From Culex pipiens pallens (Eukaryota; Arthropoda; Insecta; Diptera; Culicidae): 64,000 bases of DNA. The translations under genes were made by a program, and so were the position numbers. Below are positions 54,801-63,810 of this stretch, in pieces. The notes under the pieces were generated by a model, which was not told where the DNA came from, did no database searches, and worked only from the letters and a program-made list of their open reading frames with translations. The stretch lies in contig NC_068938.1 of NCBI RefSeq assembly GCF_016801865.2, positions 14,604,746 through 14,668,745 of the forward strand. The letters run 5' to 3'. Positions within the stretch are counted from its first letter, which is position 1, and every line of letters begins with the position of its first letter.

Positions 54801-57800
54801 AAAATGTGTTTGATTTTTTGTTTCGTGCTTTAAACACCAAATGTGAGTTCTGCGACCCCACATTAATCAAATTTGAATAGTTGATTGCCTATTATGCATT
54901 TTTCCGTTTATAATATTTCATCACCGTCATTTTGGCCGCCAACTTGGATTTTAAAAATCTAAATCACATTAGCGTAATTTAGGAGCCATACTTAAGCTTG
55001 GCAATAAGAACTATAACAACAAATAATATTTTTTTTCGTGATTCGATTATCCGTTGACTGTATCTGAAGCTTTTTTTGAAAGGTCCAATAAACAAAATTT
55101 TGGGTTTTTGTTTTTGAGTGTTTTTGAATACCCCTGACTTAATAACTCTTTGAGGCCAAAAATCAAAATTTCCAAAGCTAGCCTATAATTTTGCTATGGT
55201 CGAAAGGATAAAAACTAGAATTTAAAAAAGTCAGGAATTGGTACTTCTGTTGTTTTTTTAATCCTTTTTGTTATAAATTAAAACGTGCATAACAATTATT
55301 TCCACGTTTATCTCATCTTCCAGCTTCGTCCCTCTCGCCCAAGCGCACCCCTGGCCAAGGCCTCCACGTGACCGTCCAACGGGACTACCCGGCCGCCGCA
55401 GCCCTCCCGCTGCCGGCCAACATTGACCCCACGGAAACGACGCGCTTCTCACCGCAACGTGCCCGCGACATTAACTCGTCGGCGATGCTGACCCATCCGC
55501 ACCATCAGATCGACGTCACGGTGGACAGTTCATCGTACTCCGCCGCCGCGACGGTTGATCCGCACGTGCAGTCGTACGATTGCCGTGGGGCCGTCAGCCT
55601 AAACTCGGCCATGCAGAGCAACGTGCCGAGTCCGTTCGGTGGAATGCACAAGTTTTCGCACCTGAACATGCCCGGCGGCGGATGGGCCCAGGAGGGAAAG
55701 TATCTGGCCCATGACCTCAACTCGTCGCACTACATCAACCTGCGCAAGGAGGTCCGCTCGGAGTGGTCCAGCTACGAGGACAAACCCAGAGCAGGTACAT
55801 CGGTGCTACTGGCACGAATTGACCAAGCTGGCTTGCTCGGGCCTAAAACTAACAGCTCTTCTTGTTCTAATGGTACCGTGAGAAAATTCTCAACCAAAGC
55901 TAAACAATCGACTGAGGGGGAACAGGGCCAAGGGAAGGGACAGGGACAGGAACAGGTTGGTACGGTTTCGCGCAAGGATCGCCTCAAGAAGGCGGTCAAG
56001 GAGTACGGTTCGACCGTGATTGTGTTCCACGTTGGGATCAGTTTGGCGTCGTTGGGCGCGTGCTATCTGCTGGTTTCCAGGTCGGTTCCTGGGAGCGACA
56101 TTTTTTCGTTTCTTTCTTTTCAAGATTTTTAATGTGGTTTTTTTTGTGTTTTCTTAATTTTAAATAAGTTTTAAAAAGTTGTTCCGATTTCTTGCTTTGA
56201 TGTTTGTGAAAATTTGACTTTAAACGGATTCAGTTACCAGTCCAATATTTTATATCATTATTTTCTAATATTTGTACAAATTTTTCTTTAATTATCATTG
56301 AAAGTATCTGTCCATGCGCTTTGATGCATTTTGCGCAATTGGGTACTAATGCCCTATGTCAATTTTTATGTACAACGGTAAAAAACACGATTGTAAACCT
56401 TTTCTGATTACTTTTTTTCATTTTAATGCAAAAAAAAAATTGACAAGACAACATTTTTCCGATGGATCAACTATGGTCCCCTTGGAACGAGCTGTCAAGT
56501 AGAAGCTTTTCTGTCAAGAAGGACCGCGAGGTTAATTTTTCAAAATTGATTTAAAAATCCATTTTAAACTCTTTGTGGTCGTACAAAGGGTCATTGTACT
56601 CAGAAAAATAAGCTTTATCGCTGTAAACAATAATATCAGCAATCTAAGCTTCATTTTAGGACCCAATTGAAAACATTACACGCAATTTCTCAATATTCAT
56701 GCGATTCAATTTTGAGTAAAACTTCACCATCGTGTTCCCCAGACGATTTTACATAAGAATCAATTTTTCGAATGTTGGGCGAATTGAATTTTATTGAGAT
56801 AACGATTTTTAAGCTTGCAGTTGCAGAATGTACCTACCACGCAATGAATTCCAATCGAAAGTCTGATAAAGCCATTTGATTCGGCTTCCAATTTCCTTTA
56901 GAGATAGCTGTCGAGTTTTGCTCTATCGTATTTTGCTTCCAAGATACGGCCATTAAAAAAAGATGTTTTTTTAAATTACAAGAATCGTAAAACTTTGGGG
57001 CGGTGCCAAAACAGTCCAAATTGGTTCAAAATCGGGATTCTTACATGTTTTGATAGTATCAATAGCTCTACCAAATTTGAGCTTCATCAGAGAAAGTGCA
57101 TTTTAAGTGGTGTGCCAGTTGGCGCAAAATGACTCATATCTAGTTTATTCGAGCTATGCTATGCTATGCTGTGTTATGGAACAAACCCATTTTTGCAATA
57201 ACTGTAAAAGAGCTATTTCGGCCATTTTGTTTTTGTTTTTTTATGTGCCTTAAATTTGATTTGTCCATACAACTTTCCATATAAATATGACGGCTGTTTA
57301 GGTTTTACGTAACCAATAAAATTAAACAAATAAAAAATAAACAAGTAAACTTCATACATTTCCGAAACTTGAGGAATTTTAAAACTTGTTTTAATTCAAA
57401 ACTTCAAAAAAAAAATTCACTGTTTTTAAACAAAGCAAATATTTTTTTCCAATAAACATTCCAAAATAAACAAATATAAAAAAATCTGACTTCTTAAATG
57501 ATTTTTTTTTATTAATTTTTTTTTGACAAATGAACAATCAAAATGCACTTTTTGACAATTTGGCAGTTTGCCTGCATTTGTTTGCAGAAACGTCGCTGAA
57601 AATAACAGTCGACGGCCAACGCGAAAGGAGCTCAGCTCAGCTCGCAAGCGTTACCAACTGGTGGCTCTGGGAACTAGCCTTTACTGTTTTATGATTGGCT
57701 AATTGGTTCGTTCTTCGTCATTCTGGTTATGCCTCTGACATTACCCCTGCACTTTTTTTCAATAAAATGATAGTTTTATCCCTTTTAGCATGTTAGGCTT

Positions 57801-58518
57801 CAGATTTTTTTTTTCTAATTTATAGAATAATTCTCTGAAAAAGCCATGAAGTATCGACTCCAAAAAATCAAAGGAATATTCAAACCTTTGTTTTAAGCGT
57901 TGGCGACTCTGGCGAAAGTTATAAGCACTTAAGTAAAGTTTTCTAATAAAAATAGGTTAAATAGCCTATGAACTTTAATGAAAATAACTTTTGAAACAGT
58001 TTTTCTGTGTTCCACAATAAGTCATGAAGTGTCATCAGATGTCGGTACTTAGTTTGAACTTCTCAATGCTTAAATGATGTAGATTTGGTTACAAATCAAA
58101 TGATGTTCCATAATCAGTACGAGTGTTAAATAAAATACGACCCTTCCAAGAGAAATTAATTCTTCATTCAAGTAATTTATTCATACAACAAAATTTCACA
58201 TCAGCTCGAGAATATCGGAACAACAAATAAGTGTGTCACATTGAAACTGAGCTAAATTGTCATAAATCTAAATTGGCCCCTTTTTTCTCTAATTTCAGCG
58301 GAATAGACGTGGTCGCGCTGCTGGAGCGCTTCGGGTGGGGCGACTCGGCCCTGGCCAGCAAGGCCGGCGCCGGTGCCGGAACGTTCGTGATCGCGTACGC
58401 CATCCACAAAGTATTCGCCCCGGTTAGGATAAGCATTACGTTGGGCGCGACGCCGCTGATTGTCCGCGCGCTGCGCAAACGTGGCATTCTGAAGCCACCA
58501 ACGCCAACCAGCAAGTAG
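51894..58518 (+). CDS. FAM210-type (DUF1279) mitochondrial membrane protein
   Basis: Three exons, 51894-52002, 55324-56080 and 58299-58518, have phases 1 and 2 that join correctly; 361 residues. The DUF1279 domain starts at about 253: KDRLKKAVKEYG, then a membrane segment VFHVGISLASLGACYLLV (about 268-286), then a stretch across the last junction, then FVIAYAIHKVFAPVRISITL and PLIVRALRKRG, a second membrane segment. This is the signature of FAM210A/B, inner mitochondrial membrane proteins tied to mitochondrial translation and cell differentiation. The N-terminal 250 residues are long, disordered and not recognised. RKFSTKAK at about 215 and RSMSTGAL near 25 look like import-type sequences. 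Intron 1 (3.3 kb) holds nested mobile elements and intron 2 (2.2 kb) a MITE. AATAAA at 58612-58617. Confidence 0.9.
52976..54251. mobile_element. Middle element, TACCGTAAA termini with GACTTTGATAG repeats
   Basis: It starts TACCGTAAAACGGG and ends CCCCGGTTTACGGTA. Each end has two copies of GGGGTGACTTTGATAG or its inverse (left 52987-53020; right 54034 and 54226). Another copy of the motif occurs at 22210 in the B56 intron. No coding capacity is seen. A SINE is inserted at 53643-53966. Confidence 0.7.
53643..53966 (-). mobile_element. Full-length tRNA-derived SINE with 13-bp target duplication
   Basis: On the minus strand a tRNA-like head (53964-53894) has a perfect 7-bp acceptor stem (CCGAGCC/GGCTCGG), A-box TAGCCCAGTGGT, B-box GGTTCAAATCC and anticodon loop CTTGTAA (TGT, Thr). 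A body of about 250 bp follows and a T-rich tail (TTTACTTTTACTTTTTTTT). GATGGTACATTTA is duplicated at 53630-53642 and 53967-53979. The tRNA-like part is not counted as a working tRNA gene because the body and target duplication show retroposition. Confidence 0.9.
56336..56669 (+). mobile_element. Fullest copy of the CAATTGGGT MITE family
   Basis: 334 bp, starting CAATTGGGTACTAAT and ending TTTTAGGACCCAATTG. Inside are TTTTAATGCAAAAAAAAA and GAGCTGTCAAG phrases shared with the copies near 2.1-2.5 kb and 20.2-20.4 kb. No coding capacity. Confidence 0.75.
56670..58298. other. Rest of FAM210 intron 2
   Basis: AT-rich, with no gene. A CTATGCTATGCTATGCT run lies at 57151-57170. The intron ends with a good TTTTTTCTCTAATTTCAG acceptor. 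Confidence 0.5.
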
Positions 58519-58611
58519 AGCAGAATGAGAGTTTTTTCTTAGGATTAAGCATTTACGTATGATGGTTATAAATTTTGTTTTGGAGTAAGCTCGCACACCC
58601 ATATTCAGGTT

Positions 58612-58617
58612 AATAAA
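58612..58617 (+). terminator. FAM210 gene poly(A) signal
   Basis: AATAAA 94 bases after the stop codon. The convergent C2H2 gene ends only 50 bases further on. Confidence 0.6.
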
Positions 58618-58663
58618 GGAGGTGATATCTTGAAATTGAAGTTGAATTGTACTTTACCTGTCT

Positions 58664-58669
58664 TTTATT
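58664..58669 (-). terminator. Poly(A) signal overlapping the third C2H2 gene stop
   Basis: The minus strand reads GAA TAA AAG, so AATAAA contains the stop codon. Confidence 0.5.
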
Positions 58670-59180
58670 CGTCATCGTCGTCCTCTTCTGCCTCATCAAC
58701 CATCTGTTCAATCTCCAGCTCGTAGTAGCGCTTCTGCTCAGTCTCCGAAAGTTCCTCTTCCTCATCTTCCTGCAGCATCTCGATCATGTACTCCGTCTCC
58801 ACCAATCCCTTCCCCGCCTTTTCATGCGTCGTCAAGTGCTTCTTCAGATAATTTACCTGAATGAACCCTCGGCCACAAACCTGGCACACGAACGGCCTCT
58901 CGCCGGTGTGAATCCGCACGTGGATCGTCAGCTGCCGTTTCCGCACGAACGCAGCCGGACACAGATCGCACCGGTGCGGCCGTTCCTTCGTGTGGGTGGC
59001 CATCTCGTGGCGCTGCCGGTCCGTCGTGTGCGAGTACCGATTCTCGCAGAACCGACACTGGAAGGGCTTTTCGCCGGTGTGGCTACGAATGTGCAGCGTA
59101 AGGCTCTGCTTGGTTTTGAAGCTGGTCTCGCAGTGCGGACAGTCCCAGATGCTGACCTCCCGGTGGCAGCGCTTGTGAAC
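58665..59180 (-). CDS. C2H2 zinc-finger protein 3, last exon only
   Basis: The exon starts at 59180 after a CATCTTAG acceptor and reads 171 codons to TAA. It is open from the first base in phase 0 (VHKRCHREVSIW). It holds four C2H2 fingers: CPHC, CRFC, CDLC and CQVC, with TGEKPF, TKERPH and TGERPF linkers, then an acidic Glu/Asp-rich tail ending EEDDDDE. The fingers are canonical, so it should bind DNA in the nucleus. By analogy with the other two C2H2 genes it may carry a ZAD, but no upstream exon could be found in 59181-64000. The upstream exons may lie beyond the window or be hidden among the repeats. Confidence 0.85.
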   Translation of the reverse strand, partial: VHKRCHREVSIWDCPHCETSFKTKQSLTLHIRSHTGEKPFQCRFCENRYSHTTDRQRHEMATHTKERPHRCDLCPAAFVRKRQLTIHVRIHTGERPFVCQVCGRGFIQVNYLKKHLTTHEKAGKGLVETEYMIEMLQEDEEEELSETEQKRYYELEIEQMVDEAEEDDDDE

Positions 59181-59400
59181 CTAAGATGAGACGAGAAGAT
59201 CGTTGTGATGATTGCACTCGATCGTAATTTCTCGACTCGCGGTCGAGATTTCTCAAATTCTTTACGACCGCAAGTCGTAATTTGTCAATAGTAGAGAGAT
59301 AATTGAGATTATTCGAGCGTAATTTCTCGATCAATCTAGAATCTTGATATGTATTCGAAGCTTGTTTTAAAATATTAAAAAAAAAAGAATTTCAAAAAAA

Positions 59401-59524
59401 TCTGGAGCAACATTTGAAAGGGGCGGTACGACATTGCTCCTACGGCCTTTCGTCCCATTTAAACGCGTGTAATGAAAGACCGTAAGAGCAATGTCGTACC
59501 GCCCCTTTCAAATGTTGCTCCAGA
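59401..59524. repeat. 124-bp hairpin with about 50-bp arms
   Basis: TCTGGAGCAACATTTGAAAG at the left is matched exactly by its inverse at the right. Pairing continues through GGGCGGTACGACATTGCTC with only one or two offsets, leaving a loop of about 20 bases. It lies just upstream of the third C2H2 gene exon, so probably in its intron. Confidence 0.75.
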
Positions 59525-59544
59525 AATATTAGATTTGAGGATAC

Positions 59545-60600
59545 AAACGATACTTAATCCACCTTTAGGTGGTTGGTGCCTTCCTCTCATTCATAAAGTG
59601 AATACACGCCCTTAAAAAAGTCTAAAATAACATTTATGTGCTTAGAACTTTTGATAGGGTTGTCAGATCTTCAATAATTTGGGTTCGTTGGAAAGGTCTC
59701 TTGATTACCCATCCAACGATGGGTCGCATGATGGATTCGGACATCATTTTTATCAAAATATCTAAGATCCGGCCTCTAAAGAGTGTTCAAAATACACTTA
59801 AGTGCTTATAACTTTTGATAGGGTTGTCAGATTTTCAATCTTTTTGACTCTTTGGAAAGGTCTTTTGATAACCTATCCAACGATGGGTCGCATCTGGGTG
59901 CTGAATAGTGGTTCGCAAAACGGCCTCAATTTTGAACTGTCAAAGTGGAACCAATTTACTGTTCGCCAAAATTAGAGAGTATTGTTATCGATCATTAAAA
60001 ATTATTATTATTTTTAGCAAGAATGAAAAATGTGTGGCTTTCGAGAACCTGAAGTTGAAGTCGAGAAATCTTAAGAAAGTTGAAGGCGAAATCGTCATTT
60101 TTTTAAATTATGAATGGAAGTTGCTTATGGAGTCGACGTGGTATCCATCCAGAATGACACTCTCGCCGCATTTCTTCGTCACCCGTAAAAATGAAAAACC
60201 TCTTCTAACCGATCGAAACTTGAAAACACACACAATTTTCCAGGAAAAAATGTCAAAAACTTGCAAAATAAAACACATACTACTGATTATAAAAAAAAGC
60301 TCATTTATCAGTAAGGAAAAAGTCATGCTTGTGCTTGAACAGCCTCCTACTATGTAGATGTAAACAAAGTGGGATCATTCGAAAATCACATTACGCATTC
60401 TCTCTATTCATCACCCAGGGTCGCATGATAGATCCGGAAAACTTTTTCATCAAAATATTTGAGATCCGGCCTCAAAAAAGTGTATAAATAGTAATGTCAG
60501 ATCTTCAATGTTTTGGACGCGTTGGAAAGGTCTTTCAAATAACTTTTCTAAAAATGTATAGCATGACGGGTTTTCTTACAAAAAAAACCCTTTTTATAAT
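59545..60600. repeat. Dispersed repeat with internal ~170-bp tandem units
   Basis: It starts ACTTAATCCACCTTTAGGTG, a phrase repeated at 62093. Two tandem units (from about 59626 and about 59796) share GATAGGGTTGTCAGAT and CATCCAACGATGGGTCGCAT-like text. A third, partial unit continues after an inserted element (60419 on). Confidence 0.6.
59894..60418. mobile_element. 525-bp DNA element with 8-bp target duplication
   Basis: Termini CTGGGTGCTGAATAG and CTATTCATCACCCAG are inverted with one mismatch. GGTCGCAT is duplicated on both sides (59886-59893 and 60419-60426). An 8-bp duplication fits hAT-like elements. The long frame inside (59908-60357) begins at GTG and looks like chance. Confidence 0.8.
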
Positions 60601-60807
60601 CTTCCGAAGTTTAGCCGGAATCGTTTTTTTAGCATAACTTTTAAAGTACTTTACTAAACTTCACAATTTATAGATAGTGACTTATGGGACTCTAAGACGG
60701 ATCGAATGAGACCAAAACAGTCAAAATCGGTTCAGCCAGTCCCGACATAATCAAGTGCAATTATTTTGATCAACATCCAACCACCGGCACAGACATTTGG
60801 AGCCTAA

Positions 60808-60930
60808 CATTTCAAAAGGGCACATAAGTTTTGTAAACAATAGTGTATCCCTTTCACTCAAATGACAGTTTACATAAGGTGTGAAAGGGACACACTCTTG
60901 CTCAAAAAAGTTATGTGCCCTAATGAAATG
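60808..60930. repeat. Palindromic element, CATTTCAAAAGGGCACATAA ends
   Basis: CATTTCAAAAGGGCACATAA at the left matches the inverse of TTATGTGCCCTAATGAAATG at the right, with one difference. An inner pair is CCCTTTCAC/GTGAAAGGG. Total 123 bp. Confidence 0.65.
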
Positions 60931-61360
60931 GCAAGCACGATTTGCTCAGAATTTGATTCTGAGTCGATATGTATACGTGAAGGTGGGTCTACGAGGTCAA
61001 ATAACGATGTTCATTTTTCGAGTGATTTTATAGCTTTTCCTCGTTGAGCTGAGTAAGGCAAAATATAATAAAAACAAAAAATAAAAAAAAAGTTAATAAT
61101 ATTTTTAAATCGCAATTATTATTTTTAAATAAAAAATTAAATAAAAAACCTTAAGTCTTTTTTAAATAAAGATTTTAAGATATTCAGAAAGTTTCAAAAA
61201 TTTCCAAACAGTATTTTTTATAATTTTAAAGATTTCACAAATTTCAAAATGTTCTTAAAACAAATATCAAAATAAAAATGAATTTAAACAAACCGATGCG
61301 AATATTTTTCGAAGTTCGCCACATTAAATTATAAAAAAAAAATTTTTTGCTACAGCTCAA

Positions 61361-61791
61361 CTGCCGTTCTACGCATAATTGTCCCATGTCATTTTTGGTC
61401 GATTCTGACTTTTTGTCATTTTTAGGTTTAGTTTAACGTTTACTTTTCGAAAAACACATAAAATCTAGTACTTTGTTCGGAAACTCATTGAAAACAACAC
61501 CAAGTCTGTTTGTCCCATCGTTGTACTTCTACGCATAATTGTCCCACCAAGTATTTTCTTTCACGAAATTATAAGATTTACGAAATATTGTGTCTTGCTT
61601 ACCTATTGTATAGCAAGAGGATTACAAATAAGAGTGATAAACTGCTAACTGGGATGATTAGGGACTTATGGGGTGAATAGGGACCCACGGGACAATTATG
61701 CGTAGAAACACAATAAACGGTCGAAAAAATTCAATCGCGTTTTTCTCAGTTGCACTTTTTTGACATGGGACAATTATGCGTAGAACGGCAG
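61361..61791. mobile_element. 431-bp MITE with exact 30-bp terminal inverted repeats
   Basis: It starts CTGCCGTTCTACGCATAATT and ends with the exact inverse. The match runs 30 bp through GTCCCATGTC. A second inner pair of CTACGCATAATTGTCCC phrases lies at about 61530 and 61695. No coding capacity. Confidence 0.85.
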
Positions 61792-62200
61792 ATTTATGAT
61801 TAAAAAAATCAACAGTTTAAAAAAATTCGAAAGTTTTAAGAAAAAAATATTTAAGAGAATTAAAAAAAAAAATCAACAGCTTAATTTTCTTAAATAAAAA
61901 AAAAAATAAAACAGAAAGTTCAAAAATGTTACAAATTTTAGATGTCAAAATTTAAAAGTTTCAAAAGTGCCAAAAAATTAGAATTCCGTTAAGCTTAATT
62001 TTTTTAAATTGTAAAATTTAGAATACTACAAAAACTTCAAGAGATTACAAACTTTCAATATTTTAAAAGTTCAAATAGTTAAAAAAAACGTAACTTAATC
62101 CACCTTTAGGTGGTTGGTGCCTTCCTCTCATTTATAGAGTGATTACAATCCCCTAAAGTGTCCACATGGTTTATGGATCTCCCCTAACGTGATCGCAGCA
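61792..62200. other. AT-rich spacer with a copy of the TAATCCACC repeat end
   Basis: Poly-A rich. From 62093 it repeats the TAATCCACCTTTAGGTGGTTGG end also seen at 59551. No gene. Confidence 0.45.
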
Positions 62201-62488
62201 CCTAATGGTACGTTCGTTTGAGGGCTAGTTCCGCACTGAGTGCCGCACTCAGAGCTGTCAAAGTGTTTGTTTGAAGAAACTAGCGCTGGTGCCGCACGAG
62301 TTTTGCCTCCATCTTGGAACTGAAAGTGCGAGTGCCGCACTCGATTTTATTCTAGTTTCGTGCGAGTTTCTCGCACACCAACAAACGATGTTTGTAAACA
62401 TCGAAATCAGCTGTTCGTTGTTTTCGATTTGTTCGCGTGTGAATGGTGGAAAATTGGACAAATTGGATTGCGGTTATCAAAATTCCGG
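62201..62488 (+). other. Possible first exon with palindromic GTGCCGCAC motifs
   Basis: GTGCCGCAC occurs three times, twice as a palindrome core (CTGAGTGCCGCACTCAG and CGAGTGCCGCACTCG). A short frame from an ATG at 62388 runs 34 codons to a good donor, TTCCG|GTAAGTATC (62489). Product not recognised. It may be a promoter and first exon of a gene going right, or a repeat. Confidence 0.25.
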
Positions 62489-62544
62489 TAAGTATCTTTT
62501 TAATTATCATGGTTCCGGTTTTAATGACCACGGAATCGGTTCGG

Positions 62545-62975
62545 GGAGTATGCTTCTTGGACTTCCAGATGGTTTTGCCGATTCTGTGAACATCCGGAGA
62601 AGTTCCCTGCGCAAGAGGGATGATGATTCTTGACCTTTCGGATGATTTTTGCCGGCTCTGTGAGCATCCGGAAAGAGTTCCCTGCGCAAGAAGGAGGATG
62701 ATTTTTGGCCTTCCGGATGGGGTTTGTCGATTCCGTGGCCATTCTGAAGGTTTCCCTGCGTAAGAGTGACGATGCTTCATGACCTTCCGGAAGGGTTTTC
62801 CCGGTTCTGTGACCATCCGGAAGGAATTCCCTGCGCAAGAGGGATGATGTTTCTTGGCCTTCCGGATGATTTTTGCTGAGTCTGTCACCATTCGGAAGGA
62901 GTTCTTTGCGTAAAAGGGAGGAAGTTTTTTGGCCTTCCGAAAATGTTTGCCCAGTTCCGTGGCCATTAAGAGATT
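62545..62975. repeat. 75-bp minisatellite, about 5.7 copies
   Basis: Units start TTCCCTGCGCAAGAGGGATG and contain GGCCTTCCGGATG and TGTGACCATCCGGAAGGA. Most units are exactly 75 bp; one is 74 (or 73). Because 75 is a multiple of three, two minus-strand frames (62352-62966 and 62521-63018) stay open and show 25-residue periodicity (NSFRMVT...RKAKKHH). No start, splice or homology evidence shows that it is translated. Confidence 0.8.
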
Positions 62976-63620
62976 GGGCTGAACTTCTGGATGTTTGTTT
63001 TTTCTTTTTTTTTTGCAAAGGAAAAGCTGTTATGTGAAAAATAAGATATCATTAAAATATTTTCCTGCTTTTTCTTTATGCACATCACCGTTTTACGGCA
63101 CCTGTTGTGATTTAGATGCTTTGATGTCTCCCGATAACGACCAAGCAAGCAGCAGCGATTAATGCGGGAGCAAAGGCCGCGCCTTCATCAAATGTCTGCT
63201 CCAGGTGGAGCAAAGGCGCGCATCTGCGGAGTCCTCATCCTCATCAGCTAGGTCGACGAAGCCGCGGAAGAGAACTTTGCGCATGCCTTCATCAACAACG
63301 CGCGGATAGGCGACTACGTACCAAGCGGATCGCGCGGGCTGCTGGAGCACACTCTCACCATAGATCACTGCATCGGAGACATGTGATACATGTTTAGGTG
63401 AGTCCCATTTGTTTACTTCGCTGGTAGGATTTTTGAAGTTTCTTTCGGAATTCCAGATTCTTCGAAAAAAAAACGCAAACGTCTGCTCGAGGCCAAGGAC
63501 CAGATGACCGAAAAGAAGGCTGCCGCCCGTGACGGGTTTGACGGGTTTGATTTGTACCTGGGTATGAATGATCGCGATATCCTCCGCAACTTGCAGCGCA
63601 AGCTCAAATCGGTTATTCAA
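62976..63620. other. Unresolved GC-richer segment next to the helicase pseudogene
   Basis: 63150-63600 has near-coding composition on plus (for example AAEENFAHAFINNARIGDY and KKRKRLLEAKDQMTEKKAA), but stops break every long reading. A good AATTCCAG acceptor-like site is at about 63458. It could be part of the same decayed gene or of another. I could not identify it. Confidence 0.3.
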
Positions 63621-63810
63621 CCGTCGCAAGCAGTACCCTTTGAAACTGGTGCTGTCCCCGATTCGTGAGTTGGACAAGCAAATCTTTAAATAGTCAAAGA
63701 AACGTCTTGTATGCGCGAAAAGGTGGACCTGTACAACATTCGCTTCCTCGTGCTGGAAGGGGCCAACCGTAGCTGGACTTGGGATTCGAGGGCCACCAGA
63801 AGAGTTGAAT
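63621..63810 (+). pseudogene. Decayed DEAD-box RNA helicase (belle/DDX3-like) fragment
   Basis: Two collinear blocks match conserved helicase motifs. Block 1 (63621-63690) reads RRKQYPLKLVLSPIRELDKQ, where the family has motif Ia, PTRELA. Block 2 (63720-63810) reads KVDLYNIRFLVL followed by EGAN, where the family has DEAD (motif II), then TWDS where DMGFE is expected. The roughly 70 codons normally between these motifs are missing, a stop follows block 1, and the catalytic DEAD residues are lost, so the copy cannot work. An AATAATAAAA at about 63820 may be its old 3' end. It may be a retroposed copy. The parent was not seen in this window. Confidence 0.6.

Noticed and set aside
59908..60357. 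149-codon open frame as a gene
   Set aside because: It has a GTG start and AT-driven composition, and lies wholly inside a short non-autonomous element with an 8-bp duplication.
62352..62966. 204-residue repeat protein
   Set aside because: Kept only as a finding; two frames are equally open, there is no supported start, and one unit has a length that breaks the frame.
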